DNA of 29,422 bases from Clostridiales bacterium (GTDB taxonomy: Bacteria; Bacillota; Clostridia; Lachnospirales; UBA12420): positions 1 through 29,422 of the forward strand of contig DMOI01000007.1 of assembly GCA_003452395.1 (NCBI GenBank), read 5' to 3'. The translations under genes were made by a program, and so were the position numbers. The notes beneath the pieces were generated by a model that saw only the letters and a program-made list of their open reading frames with translations, was not told the DNA's origin and searched no databases. Below, piece after piece: positions 15,863 through 24,036 of the stretch (position 1 is the stretch's first letter; every line of letters begins with the position of its first letter).

Positions 15863-16966
15863 TTAGTCATTTGATCTCACTGGTAGTACTAAATACTTAT
15901 AATCATCAGAGTCAAGAGGTACTATTATACATGGAGTTAAAGATGATGTAAGTTTTATATTTATATATTCATCATCTATTGCTTTTAATGCATCTATTAA
16001 GTATTTTGGATTAAAAGATATTTTTAGAGATTCTCCTTCTTTCTTTATATCAACTTCTTCATAAGCACTACCTAATGTAGTATTAGATTTAATAATAATC
16101 TTATTTTCTTCTATTTCTAGTTTAACAGGATCTTTTTTTGTAACACTTGATATAAGTGAGGCTCTTTCAAGTCCTGATAATAATTCTATTCTATTTATCT
16201 TTATTTTTGTATTATAATTATCTGACAATATTTGTTTATATGAAAGAAATTCTCCTTCTAACAATCTAGAAACAACTATACTATCATCTAAATCAAAAAG
16301 AATATGGTTTTTATCAAAATATAAAGTTACTTTTTTTTCTAAATCAGAACTTAGAATTTTAATAATTTCAGTCATTGTTTTCCCAGGAACTACAATTTTT
16401 ATATTATCTTTTGACTCTACAATACTTTTCCTATAAGAAATTCTATATCCATCTATAGCAACAATATTTATAAATCCATCTGTTATCTCAATTAGCTCTC
16501 CAGTGAGTACAGGTTTTGACTCTTCTATAGCAACAGAAAAAAGTGTTTGCCTTATCATGTTTTTAAGTTCACTTTGAAATATAGTAAAACCATTGTTTTT
16601 TTCTATAATACTCGGTTTTGGGTATTCATCACCTTTTTGTCCCATTATCTTATATTCAGACATATCACATTTTATAATAACAATATTTTTATCATCTGCT
16701 TCTATGTATATTTCTTTATCTGGCAATTTCTTTATTATTTCCGAAAAAATTTTATAGCTAACAGCTATTTTACCATTTTCCTTTATTGTTGCTTTTACTT
16801 TACTTATAATACCTATTTCTAAATCATTTCCCATTAAAACAAATTCATTATTATTACACTCTAAAAATAAACATTCAAGTATAGGCATAGATGTTCTATT
16901 AGAAATTGCTTTTGAAGAAATATTAATGCCTTCTATTAAATCATTCTTTGAACATGTTACTATCAT
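15863..16966 (-). CDS. dnaN: DNA polymerase III sliding clamp (beta)
   Basis: This 367-aa beta clamp encircles DNA and tethers polymerase III and other clamp-binding proteins. Three repeated clamp domains are evident: residues 1-120 beginning MIVTCSKNDLIEGINISSKA, the middle GFTIFQSELKNMIRQTLFSV, and the third ending YLVLPVRSND (compare the usual MPMRL-type C-terminus forming part of the peptide-binding pocket). Start chosen at 16966 because the ATG four codons upstream abuts its own AGGAG; with 16966 the spacing is long (12 bases) but the N-terminus fits the family. Both it and dnaA flank the predicted unwinding site. Confidence 0.95.
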   Translation of the reverse strand: MIVTCSKNDLIEGINISSKAISNRTSMPILECLFLECNNNEFVLMGNDLEIGIISKVKATIKENGKIAVSYKIFSEIIKKLPDKEIYIEADDKNIVIIKCDMSEYKIMGQKGDEYPKPSIIEKNNGFTIFQSELKNMIRQTLFSVAIEESKPVLTGELIEITDGFINIVAIDGYRISYRKSIVESKDNIKIVVPGKTMTEIIKILSSDLEKKVTLYFDKNHILFDLDDSIVVSRLLEGEFLSYKQILSDNYNTKIKINRIELLSGLERASLISSVTKKDPVKLEIEENKIIIKSNTTLGSAYEEVDIKKEGESLKISFNPKYLIDALKAIDDEYINIKLTSSLTPCIIVPLDSDDYKYLVLPVRSND

Positions 16967-16978
16967 AATTGTGTACAT

Positions 16979-17211
16979 CTCCTTTTTTAAAAAAATATTA
17001 TATTATATCTCTTTTTTTAGCAGTAGTTATAGTAGGGCCTGTGGATATGTATACAAGCCATTCAAAGCTTTATAAAACAATAAGTTCAGAGGTTTAAAAA
17101 GGTGTTAATAACTTTTTAATTTTATATGCATAATTTTAATAGTTATTGATAACTTTTTAGTATATGAAAACAATAAACAAATTATACACAAGTTATAAGA
17201 TAATTATACGA
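16979..17211 (-). other. oriC: oriC unwinding region between dnaA and dnaN
   Basis: Read on the minus strand, the order is DnaA box ATATCCACA (17040-17048), GC patch GGCCC (17035-17039), triplets TACTATAACTACTGCTA (17018-17034), then a pure A/T tract (16983-17017). This is the basal unwinding layout described in B. subtilis, where DnaA loads from double-stranded boxes onto single-stranded trios. A further box-like TTATACACA lies at 17182-17190. The unwinding function is inferred from this match. Confidence 0.8.
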
Positions 17212-18549
17212 CTAATTCCCTTTTATTCTGTTTTCTAATAATTCTATAATTTTCTTCATTTCTAAACTGTTGTTTATGTCTGTATATATTTTATCGTATC
17301 CATGCATTACAGTAGTATGGTCTCTTCCTCCAAACATTTCACCAATTTTAGGTAGTGACATATCTGTTAAGCTCCTAGATAAATACATAGCAATTTGTCT
17401 AGGATATGAAATTGCTCTATTTCTCTTTTTAGACTTAAAATCTTCTATTTTTAAATTATAGTATGCTGATACAATTTCTTGAATATATTCGATAGTTATA
17501 TTTTTAGGTCTTGCTGAGATAAAATCCTTTAAAGATTCTTTTGCAAGATTTAAATCTATAGGTAGGTTTTGTAGTTTTGAGAAAGCGAGTATTCTATTTA
17601 TTGCACCCTCTAGTTCTCTAATATTAGATTTTATTGAAGTAGCTACAAATACTAATACATCATCAGGAATATTATATTTTTCGCCTTCTACTTTTTTCTT
17701 TAAAATAGCAATTCTTGTTTCTAAATCAGGGGGCTGAATATCAGCGATAAGGCCCCATTCAAACCTAGATATAAGCCTTTCTTCGAGTGTTTCTATTTCT
17801 TTTGGAGGTCTATCACTAGATATAATAATTTGTTTATTGGATTCATGTAGAGTGTTAAATGTATGAAAAAACTCTTCTTGCGTACCTGTTTTACCAGCTA
17901 TAAATTGAATATCATCTACTAATAATACGTCAATGTTTCTATATTTATTTCTAAAAGCTTCATTATTCTTAAGTTGAATAGAATTAATAAGCTCATTGGT
18001 AAATGTTTCAGAAGAAATATATAATATTCGGGTATTAGGGTTTTGTGACAGTATATAATGCCCAATAGAATGCATTAAATGAGTTTTACCAAGACCAACT
18101 CCACCATATAAGAAAAGAGGGTTATATGCCTTTGCTGGATCCTCTGCCACTGCTAAAGATGCAGTATAAGCCATCCTGTTACCGCCACCTATTACAAACG
18201 TTTCAAATGTATATTTTGGATTCAAATTACTTTTAGAACTTACTTCATTTGTTAAAACAGGTGCTTTGCTGACACTTGTTTGTGAATTATTTACTTGATC
18301 TTGAACAATAATTTTTACGTCAAAATTCATATTAGTTACTTGACGAATAGCATTTTGTATAAGTAAACTATATCTTTGAGATATGATACCTTGTGCAAAT
18401 GTTTCAAAAGTTTGAAGAATTATTGTATTATTCTTTAGTTCTATAGGAATAAGTGTTTTAAACCATGTAGTATAACTTACGACAGAAACTTCATTTTTTA
18501 ATACTTCTAATGCTTCGTTCCATATTTGAGAGATATCCATATTTTGCAT
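17212..18549 (-). CDS. dnaA: Chromosomal replication initiator DnaA
   Basis: This 445-aa AAA+ initiator binds DnaA boxes, oligomerises with ATP and opens oriC. Domain I is IWNEALEVLKNEVSVVSYTTWF (residues 8-30). Domain II is a short Asn/Ser-rich linker. Domain III has Walker A GGVGLGKTHLMHS, Walker B VLLVDDIQF and sensor/arginine motifs (LISRFEWGLIADI). Domain IV ends with the DNA-binding signature GGRDHTTVMHGYDKI. The start at 18549 follows GGAGG by 7 bases, and a 13-codon upstream extension has no such signal. DnaA boxes lie on both sides of the gene, as in B. subtilis. All downstream genes to ricT share its strand. Confidence 0.97.
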   Translation of the reverse strand: MQNMDISQIWNEALEVLKNEVSVVSYTTWFKTLIPIELKNNTIILQTFETFAQGIISQRYSLLIQNAIRQVTNMNFDVKIIVQDQVNNSQTSVSKAPVLTNEVSSKSNLNPKYTFETFVIGGGNRMAYTASLAVAEDPAKAYNPLFLYGGVGLGKTHLMHSIGHYILSQNPNTRILYISSETFTNELINSIQLKNNEAFRNKYRNIDVLLVDDIQFIAGKTGTQEEFFHTFNTLHESNKQIIISSDRPPKEIETLEERLISRFEWGLIADIQPPDLETRIAILKKKVEGEKYNIPDDVLVFVATSIKSNIRELEGAINRILAFSKLQNLPIDLNLAKESLKDFISARPKNITIEYIQEIVSAYYNLKIEDFKSKKRNRAISYPRQIAMYLSRSLTDMSLPKIGEMFGGRDHTTVMHGYDKIYTDINNSLEMKKIIELLENRIKGN

Positions 18550-18612
18550 TAAAAAACCTCCAGTTTTACAGTGGTATCCGCTTGTCAAATGATATATACG
18601 GATATATTTTAC

Positions 18613-18641
18613 ATTTTAACATAAACTTTTAAAATAATCAA
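18613..18641 (-). promoter_or_regulatory. Candidate dnaA promoter
   Basis: Minus strand: -35 TTGATT (18636-18641), 17-bp spacer, -10 TAAAAT (18613-18618), giving a leader of about 55-60 bases. It lies next to DnaA-box-like sites, which would allow the autoregulation known for dnaA. Confidence 0.5.
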
Positions 18642-18900
18642 TCAGTTTATTTTAAAAAATGTTGACAAAAAAACATGTTAATAATGTTAATACAGTGAAT
18701 ATAAAAGAAAAAACAAAGAAAACTTTAAAAGAACTAACAAAATGTGTATAAAATTATTAACATTAAAAATGGTATAAATAAGATGTTTTTAAAAGTTATA
18801 AACAATACCCACAATGTTATACACACTAATATGGCGCTGTTAAAACAATTAAATTTATCCACAGATTAAATATATAATATCAAAAAATCTGTGGATAAGC
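18642..18900. other. oriC: oriC DnaA-box region upstream of dnaA
   Basis: Two perfect DnaA boxes, TTATCCACA (18855-18863) and TGTGGATAA (18890-18898), form an inverted pair; the symmetry extends to 13 bp arms (18855-18867 and 18886-18898) with an 18-nt A/T spacer. Near-boxes TGTGTATAA (18743-18751) and TTATACACA (18817-18825) are also present. The segment is strongly AT-rich and non-coding. This is the upstream half of a bipartite origin. Confidence 0.85.
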
Positions 18901-18903
18901 AAT

Positions 18904-18937
18904 AAAAAACGATAAAAATATTTTTATCGTTTTTTTA
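18904..18937. terminator. Bidirectional terminator between parB and oriC
   Basis: A perfect 20-bp palindrome CGATAAAAATATTTTTATCG (18910-18929) is preceded by A6 and followed by T7, so it fits a terminator on either strand. On the minus strand it would stop transcripts from parB before they enter oriC. Confidence 0.75.
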
Positions 18938-18992
18938 TTATGTCATATAAGTTATAGTCTTCGGTTATAATATGAATAGCAAGTAATTGAAG

Positions 18993-19158
18993 TCCTCCCC
19001 CTGCGAAGGGGGAGCTAGAGGGGATCAAAGAGTATGGTAAAATTTTAACAAGTAAAATATGCATTATTCTGGTTTTGTTAAAAAAATATTAGAAATAGAG
19101 TTACAATAATAAAGTATAATAGGAGTGACCCCTCCTAACCTCCCCTTCGCAGGGGAGG
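18993..19158. repeat. MITE-like element, copy 2 (beside oriC)
   Basis: Left arm CCTCCCCCTGCGAAGGGGGA...GGGGATCA and right arm TGACCCCTCC...CGCAGGGGAGG are imperfect inverted ~33-bp repeats around about 100 bases of AT-rich filler with no ORF. It lies between the parB 3' end and the oriC terminator and is a sibling of the element at 10907-11001, which has a much shorter filler. Confidence 0.8.
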
Positions 19159-19176
19159 GACTAAAAAAATTATTGC

Positions 19177-20019
19177 TTACTTACATATAATATCTACAAT
19201 TCTTTGTAAATCATCATCACTGTAGTATTCTATTTCGATTTTACCTTTTGTTTTGCCTTTTATTATAGTTATTTTTGTCCCTAAAGTATTTTTAATGGTT
19301 TCTTCTATTTCATTATAGGTAGAAGATTTATTAGTTTTTACAAAAGACTTTTTTTTGTTTTTATCAAATATTGTTTTCACATATTCTTCTGTTTGTCTAA
19401 CGCTTAAATTTTTATCAATTATCATATCTGCAACTTTTTCTTGTAAGTTATGATCTTCTATATTAACAATAGTTCTTGCATGAGCACTTGAAAGATTCTT
19501 TTCTAAAAGATACATTTTTACTTTATCACTCAATTTTAAAAGTCTAAGTGTATTTGCGACTACGGACCTACTTTTACCTATTTTTACAGCCATTTCTTCT
19601 TGGGTAATATCGAGTGCCTCTATAAGCTTGTGGTAAGCTTCAGCTTCCTCTAAAGCATTGAGGTTTTCTCTTTGTATATTTTCAATCAAGGCTATTTGCA
19701 TTGTTTCTTTAGGATTATAGTTTTTAACAATAGAAGGTATTTCCTTAAGACCAGCTATTTGCGAGGCTTTATAGCGACGTTCTCCAGCTACTATTTGATA
19801 ATGAGAAGACATTTTCTTAACTATTATAGGTTGAATAATGCCATGTTCTTTTATTGAATCGGCAAGTTCATTTAGCTTATCTTCATCAAAAATCTTTCTG
19901 GGTTGATTTTTATTTGGCTTTATATCATCAATATTAAGATTAATAATAGTTTCTTTTGGCTCTACATCAATATTATTTTCTATTAAAGCAGCAATTCCCT
20001 TGCCAAGACCTTTTTTCAT
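19177..20019 (-). CDS. parB: Chromosome-partitioning protein ParB (Spo0J)
   Basis: This 280-aa CTP-dependent clamp loads at parS and spreads along DNA, recruiting SMC and stimulating ParA. Visible: a ParA-activating N-terminus MKKGLGKGIAALIEN, the ParB/Srx domain with IKPNKNQPRKIF and the CTP-binding VAGERRYKAS, then ALIENIQRENLNALEEA, a helix-turn-helix around EEMAVKIGKSRSVVANTLRLLKL for parS, and a C-terminal dimerisation segment. GGAGG lies 5 bases before the ATG. It is 14 bases behind parA, hence one operon. Three parS sites occur at 11012, 13092 and 15043. Noc-like alternatives are unlikely given the parA partner and the parS sequence. Confidence 0.96.
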   Translation of the reverse strand: MKKGLGKGIAALIENNIDVEPKETIINLNIDDIKPNKNQPRKIFDEDKLNELADSIKEHGIIQPIIVKKMSSHYQIVAGERRYKASQIAGLKEIPSIVKNYNPKETMQIALIENIQRENLNALEEAEAYHKLIEALDITQEEMAVKIGKSRSVVANTLRLLKLSDKVKMYLLEKNLSSAHARTIVNIEDHNLQEKVADMIIDKNLSVRQTEEYVKTIFDKNKKKSFVKTNKSSTYNEIEETIKNTLGTKITIIKGKTKGKIEIEYYSDDDLQRIVDIICK

Positions 20020-20033
20020 AGTAACCTCCGTAT

Positions 20034-20801
20034 TTAAGTTGTGGTGTTTTTTATAACTTCTTCTGCAAGAAGTCTATAACTTTCAGCGCCTTTTGAGTTA
20101 GGGTCGTATAGATTTATAGGTAGTCCATGGCTAGGAGCTTCTCCAAGACGCACATTTCTTGGTATAATAGTTTTATACACATTTTCTTTTAGATGATGCT
20201 TTACTTCTTCTACTACTTGTAGAGATAGGTTTGTACGAGCATCAAACATTGTAAAAATCATTCCTTCTATAAATAGCTCGGGATTTAAACGTTTTTTCAC
20301 TAAATTTATAGTATGCATCAGTTGCGTAAGTCCCTCAAGAGCATAGTACTCGCATTGAATAGGAACAATAACTGTATCTGATGCTGTCATTGCATTTAAT
20401 GTAAGCATACTAAGTGATGGAGGACAATCTATTATTATAAAATCATAATTATCCCTTACCTTTTCGAGTACCTGCTTAAGTAAATATTCACGATTTTCTA
20501 TACCGATAAATTCTATCTCAGAGCCGGATAAGTCCATGTTTGCAGGAGCTATGGTAAGATTTTTTTGTTTTGTTTTTAATAGTATTTTATCTAAGCTTAT
20601 TTCACTAAGAAGTACATTATATATAGTACGTTTTAGCTTTGATTTGTCGATACCGAGTCCAGTACTTGTATTACCTTGTGGATCAAGATCTACAATAAGA
20701 ACTTTTTTACCAGCTTCTGCTAGACATGCAGACAAATTAACAGATGTTGTCGTTTTACCGACTCCACCTTTTTGATTAGTTATAGAAATTATACGGCCCA
20801 T
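20034..20801 (-). CDS. parA: Chromosome-partitioning ATPase ParA (Soj)
   Basis: This 255-aa deviant-Walker ATPase dimerises on DNA with ATP and moves or controls ParB-bound origins; in B. subtilis Soj also regulates DnaA. The deviant Walker A is QKGGVGKTTTSVNLSACLA (residues about 9-27), Walker A' is LIVDLDPQGNTSTGLG, and Walker B is DFIIIDCPPSLSMLTLNA. The start at 20801 has GGAGTG 6 bases upstream; an in-frame extension of 10 codons starts without such a signal. The gene follows rsmG after 80 bases and precedes parB. Confidence 0.96.
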   Translation of the reverse strand: MGRIISITNQKGGVGKTTTSVNLSACLAEAGKKVLIVDLDPQGNTSTGLGIDKSKLKRTIYNVLLSEISLDKILLKTKQKNLTIAPANMDLSGSEIEFIGIENREYLLKQVLEKVRDNYDFIIIDCPPSLSMLTLNAMTASDTVIVPIQCEYYALEGLTQLMHTINLVKKRLNPELFIEGMIFTMFDARTNLSLQVVEEVKHHLKENVYKTIIPRNVRLGEAPSHGLPINLYDPNSKGAESYRLLAEEVIKNTTT

Positions 20802-20880
20802 TTTATCACTCCGTTCTAGTGTACAATTCACTAAGATTTTGTTATATTATAACATAAAAGAAAAATTTAAACAAGCTAAG

Positions 20881-21594
20881 TTATTTTTTTATTTTTGATG
20901 CATTTCTAGGAAATTTTTGCGGAGTATCTTTAATCTTTTTAATAAATATAAGATTGTGACATATATCAGTATTAGGAATGATATATGTTTCTTTTTTTTC
21001 ATATTCTCCTCCAAGTTCATTTATGATAGGGAGAGTCTCCTTTATTTCTTCATTGATGCCTGTAGGACCCTTCATAGCTAAAAAATACCCATTTTTATGT
21101 ACAAAAGGAAGACAATATTCGGATAAGACAGGTAAATAAGCAACCGCACGAGAGGTACACATATCGAATTGCTCTCTATATACAGTATTTTGCCCCAAAA
21201 CTTCAGCTCGAGCATGTAAACATTCTACATTTAAAAGAGAAAGCTTATGAGAGACATCTTTTAAAAAATTAATACGTTTGTTTAATGAATCAATGATAGT
21301 AACATGTAAATTAGGTAGTACTATTTTTAAGGGTATAGCCGGAAATCCTGCTCCAGAGCCTATATCTATCATATTTTTTATATTACTAAAATCAAAGAAC
21401 TTTACAAGAGATATACAGTCAATAAAATGTTTAAGAATGACGTCCCTCTCATCTGTAATAGCAGTAAGGTTGAAATTTTTATTAGCTTCTATAAGAATAT
21501 CTTTGTATAGCATAAACTTATTTATTTGTTCAGGTGTTAGGTTAACACCAAGCTCCTTGGCACTTGTTTCAAGTAAAAAATGCAAATTATCCAT
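20881..21594 (-). CDS. rsmG: 16S rRNA (guanine527-N7) methyltransferase RsmG
   Basis: This 237-aa SAM methyltransferase (GidB) modifies G527 of 16S rRNA; loss gives low-level streptomycin resistance in several bacteria. Motif I is MIDIGSGAGFPAIPLKI (about residues 70-86), preceded by LKHFIDCISLV and followed by TIIDSLNKRINFL and the SRAVAYLPVLSEYC segment. GGAGG lies 6-7 bases before the ATG. It heads the rsmG-parA-parB operon, but mnmG, its usual upstream partner, is replaced by a divergent secretion-like locus. Confidence 0.95.
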   Translation of the reverse strand: MDNLHFLLETSAKELGVNLTPEQINKFMLYKDILIEANKNFNLTAITDERDVILKHFIDCISLVKFFDFSNIKNMIDIGSGAGFPAIPLKIVLPNLHVTIIDSLNKRINFLKDVSHKLSLLNVECLHARAEVLGQNTVYREQFDMCTSRAVAYLPVLSEYCLPFVHKNGYFLAMKGPTGINEEIKETLPIINELGGEYEKKETYIIPNTDICHNLIFIKKIKDTPQKFPRNASKIKK

Positions 21595-21658
21595 AAAAGA
21601 CCTCCGAAAATATTACAATATGTTTAAAATTTTAAAAAAGCATTGATTTTTTAAAAAT

Positions 21659-21687
21659 ATTATACTATACTTATCATTGGAAAGCAA
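21659..21687 (-). promoter_or_regulatory. Promoter of rsmG-parA-parB
   Basis: Minus strand: -35 TTGCTT (21682-21687), 17-bp spacer, -10 TATAAT (21659-21664). It lies in the 207-bp divergent gap shared with the first pilin-like gene; I find no convincing promoter for the rightward direction there. Confidence 0.6.
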
Positions 21688-21801
21688 TACAATCAATATA
21701 AATTATAACATAGCCAATATAAGAAGCATTGGTTTAAAATTAATTTCAAAACATGCACATTGTAAATAGTGTAATGTAAATTAATAACAGGAGGGGTACA
21801 T

Positions 21802-22146
21802 ATGTTTAAAAAATTAACAGCTGCTATTAACGGTATTTTTTTCCTTGCAGGTACGACAGCACTCGCAGCACAAGAGTCTGTAATAGTAACCACGAATGGA
21901 ACGCCGGATACTTTAGAAGAGTTTTTTGGAGTTATTATTGAGAAAATAATGCCAATTGCTTATCAAATAGGTGGATTTTTAATTGTTTTGGCTGTTGTAA
22001 TGATAGGATTTGATCTTATAAAGCACAGAAAGGATAATGACAAAAGAAAGGAAGCGTTGCACTCTATTTTATGGTTAGCGGTAGGTGCTTTTATTATAGG
22101 TAGCGCTGTAGTTATAGCAGGAATAATATGGAATCAAGCAACATAA
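21802..22146 (+). CDS. Small two-TM pilin-like T4SS protein (1)
   Basis: This 114-aa protein has a signal peptide (residues 1-22, ending LAA) and two hydrophobic segments at about 51-73 (PIAYQIGGFLIVLAVVMIGF) and 88-110 (ILWLAVGAFIIGSAVVIAGI), separated by a charged KHRKDNDKRKEA loop. This is the architecture of VirB2/TrbC-type pilins and the small pilin-like conjugation proteins of Gram-positive elements. AGGAGGGG precedes the ATG. It opens the rightward cluster. It closely resembles the next gene product in length, layout and the WLAVGAF motif, so the pair are paralogues. Pilin function is inferred from layout and neighbours. Confidence 0.75.
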   Translation: MFKKLTAAINGIFFLAGTTALAAQESVIVTTNGTPDTLEEFFGVIIEKIMPIAYQIGGFLIVLAVVMIGFDLIKHRKDNDKRKEALHSILWLAVGAFIIGSAVVIAGIIWNQAT

Positions 22147-22180
22147 GTATTGTAAAAAATTAAATTATAAAAAATTTGAC

Positions 22181-22226
22181 ATTTTGTCTTCAAAATATTG
22201 ACAAAATCACAAAAAAGTATTATAAT
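22181..22226 (+). promoter_or_regulatory. Consensus promoter with overlapping inverted repeat (pilin 2)
   Basis: -35 TTGACA (22198-22203), 17-bp spacer, -10 TATAAT (22221-22226), both perfect. ATTTTGTC (22181-22188) and GACAAAAT (22200-22207) form an inverted repeat whose right arm covers the -35, a typical operator position. A similar repeat covers the -35 at 26118. Confidence 0.75.
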
Positions 22227-22288
22227 TATGCATAAAGATAAATATGTAAATCACAAACATTACATATAATTTAAAAGGAGATGAAGAC

Positions 22289-22684
22289 ATGAAAAAATTA
22301 TTAACAAGATTATTTTTAACAGCAATAGCAATAATAGCTTTTGTACCAAATGTAATATTAGCAGCTCAGACTTTACCGGTAACTGCAGTAGAATTAAGTG
22401 GCACTCTTTCAAGTATTATAACCGTTATAAATACTTTTGCATTGCCTATAGGATCTTTTTTAATATTTACAGCTGTTCTAATGGTAGGGTTTAATATTCT
22501 TAAAAACAAGGACAAAGCAGACGAAAGATCAAAATCAATGGAGTCATTAATGTGGCTTGCGGTAGGAGCTTTTGTTATAGGGATGGCTCTAACAATTGCT
22601 GGAGTATTAATAAAACCAGCTAACGAGGCTCTTCCAGCTGCGGTAACATATAATATAGAAATACAACAAAATATTTTATTGTAA
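22289..22684 (+). CDS. Small two-TM pilin-like T4SS protein (2)
   Basis: This 131-aa paralogue of the preceding protein has a signal peptide (1-26, ending LAA), TM1 at about 50-71 (FALPIGSFLIFTAVLMVGF), a basic loop with KNKDKADERSKSMES, TM2 at about 86-109 (LMWLAVGAFVIGMALTIAGV), and a 22-residue C-terminal tail absent from protein 1. AGGAG lies 7-8 bases before the ATG. It has its own perfect promoter and a terminator right after the stop, so it can be made in large amounts separately from the rest, as suits a major pilus subunit. This functional reading is inference. Confidence 0.75.
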   Translation: MKKLLTRLFLTAIAIIAFVPNVILAAQTLPVTAVELSGTLSSIITVINTFALPIGSFLIFTAVLMVGFNILKNKDKADERSKSMESLMWLAVGAFVIGMALTIAGVLIKPANEALPAAVTYNIEIQQNILL

Positions 22685-22700
22685 TAGTAATTAAAAACTT

Positions 22701-22731
22701 AAGATTAGGTGTTAAACCTAATCTTTTTTTG
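22701..22731 (+). terminator. Rho-independent terminator after pilin 2
   Basis: A 10-bp stem AAGATTAGGT / ACCTAATCTT (22701-22710 with 22716-22725), 5-nt loop, then a run of T through 22730. It separates the pilin genes from the machinery genes. Confidence 0.9.
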
Positions 22732-22749
22732 TTATTTTGTTATTTTGTA

Positions 22750-22778
22750 TTGAATTTGTAAAAGAAATGTTGTAAAAT
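22750..22778 (+). promoter_or_regulatory. Candidate promoter of the PrgI-like gene
   Basis: -35 TTGAAT (22750-22755), 17-bp spacer, -10 TAAAAT (22773-22778), directly after the terminator. Leader to the ATG at 22893 is about 108 bases, with an alternative weak TTGTAA...TATATA pair at 22801-22828. Confidence 0.5.
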
Positions 22779-22892
22779 AAGAATAGGTTTTACTGCAAAG
22801 TTGTAACAAAAGAGACTACAATTATATAAACTTAATTTTTAATAATAAAAATCATTATTGTGCACTATGCACTAATAAATGGGGGTGTTGAT

Positions 22893-23210
22893 ATGAGGAT
22901 GTTTGGAGTACCTTTTGATATAAACGAAGAGGATAAACTAATAGGTGGATATGTATCTGTTAGACAAGCAGGGTGGCTTGCAATTCCAATCATAGTATTA
23001 ATAGTTGAATTTATTGCAGATATGAGTTATATTACTAACATGAATATATTAGTAATGCTTATAAAAATATTGATTCTGTTTGTAACTGTCTTAATAGCAG
23101 GATTTATGGCATTTGGGTCAATGGATTCTATGAATGCTGATGCATATGTATTTAAGATGATTAAGTTTAAGTACAGAAAAAAGGTGATAAAGTATAATGA
23201 TAAAGTATAG
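22893..23210 (+). CDS. PrgI-like T4SS membrane protein
   Basis: This 105-aa protein starts MRMFGVPFDINEEDKLIGGY and has two membrane segments at about 26-45 (AGWLAIPIIVLIVEFIADM) and 52-75 (ILVMLIKILILFVTVLIAGFMAF), followed by a basic tail KYRKKVIKYN. The short N-terminus, VxVRQxGWLxI region and two TMs match the PrgI family, which lies just before VirB4-type ATPases in Gram-positive conjugation systems and is thought to play the VirB3 role in the inner membrane. Start chosen at 22893, where GGGGGTG lies 5-6 bases upstream; an 11-codon upstream extension has no such site. The next gene uses the same GGGGGTGTT signal. Confidence 0.75.
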   Translation: MRMFGVPFDINEEDKLIGGYVSVRQAGWLAIPIIVLIVEFIADMSYITNMNILVMLIKILILFVTVLIAGFMAFGSMDSMNADAYVFKMIKFKYRKKVIKYNDKV

Positions 23211-23253
23211 GAAGTAATTCTAGATAAATATAATTTATACGGGGGTGTTTTAG

Positions 23254-24030
23254 ATGAATATTAGCAATACTATCACAATTATTATGATTTTCGCATCGGT
23301 AGCTACGGCTATAGGATTTTTTATAGTTTATAAAAAACAATCGGGTGCAGGCGTAAATATTAGTATAGGAAATTTTGATTTAAATCCTAATAGTACGGAA
23401 AAAGTGAGAAATATTGAGAAAGAAGAAGTTGAGAGAAGTAAGCTTCAAGAATATTTAGAAATAGAAGACATAGAGAACTCTATAATAAAATTGAAAAAAA
23501 ACAATGCACTGAGGATTATACTTTCTATATCTTCTCCTGACTTTGCACTACTTAATGAAGATGAGAAGAATGTATTTGAGAATGCATTACTTGATTTGGG
23601 GCTTTCTCTTAATTTTCCAATTCAGTTTTTTACTACAGCTACAAAAGTAGATACTAAAGTTTCAGCAGAAAAAGCACTTGCTGTGACGAGAGATAATGAC
23701 GAAGCTATAGATGAAAGATTAAAACAGTACGCTAATTTATTATACGATAGGCTTATTGATCTCGAGAACTCAAGAAATGTTTACGTTAGGAAAAGCTACT
23801 GTATAATAGGCATAGATGGAGTTTTTGACAAAAAGAGATCAATTTCAGAGCTTAGGAATAGAGTAGAAACAGTTGTCGGAGCTCTTAATGCTGCAAAAAT
23901 GAGGGTTAACGTATTAGAAAAAGAAAAGATAGCGCAATTATTTGCAAATGTTTTAAACAAAGGGTCTAATATTTCTATAGAACATATGTTGGAAAATGAT
24001 GTATTAAGTACATATAGTGTTGGAAAATAA
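23254..24030 (+). CDS. Membrane-anchored T4SS-cluster protein, family uncertain
   Basis: I do not firmly recognise this 258-aa protein. It has an N-terminal membrane anchor (residues about 5-26, ITIIMIFASVATAIGFFIVY) and a long soluble part. Residues about 175-235 (YVRKSYCIIGIDG ... MRVNVLEKEKIAQLFANVLN) have the strand-helix-strand pattern of the N-terminal domain of VirB4/TraC-type ATPases (compare YVQIMITVWG...MRPRVCIYDQAKAY in the VirB4 here). There is no Walker motif. GGGGGTG lies 6 bases before the ATG. It lies between PrgI-like and VirB4 genes, 44 bases after the former. A scaffold or partner for the ATPase is the most reasonable guess; VirB8-like topology (one TM, soluble domain) is an alternative. 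Confidence 0.65.
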   Translation: MNISNTITIIMIFASVATAIGFFIVYKKQSGAGVNISIGNFDLNPNSTEKVRNIEKEEVERSKLQEYLEIEDIENSIIKLKKNNALRIILSISSPDFALLNEDEKNVFENALLDLGLSLNFPIQFFTTATKVDTKVSAEKALAVTRDNDEAIDERLKQYANLLYDRLIDLENSRNVYVRKSYCIIGIDGVFDKKRSISELRNRVETVVGALNAAKMRVNVLEKEKIAQLFANVLNKGSNISIEHMLENDVLSTYSVGK

Positions 24031-24036
24031 TTAGGT

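Noticed and set aside
18589..18700. A plus-strand promoter starting with TTGACA at 18662
   Set aside because: No -10 element at acceptable spacing, and no gene in that direction before the convergent parB end.
7132..19158. CRISPR-like repeats from the recurring CCTCCCC/GGGGAGG arms
   Set aside because: The copies are few, kilobases apart and arranged as inverted pairs, not regularly spaced direct repeats with spacers.
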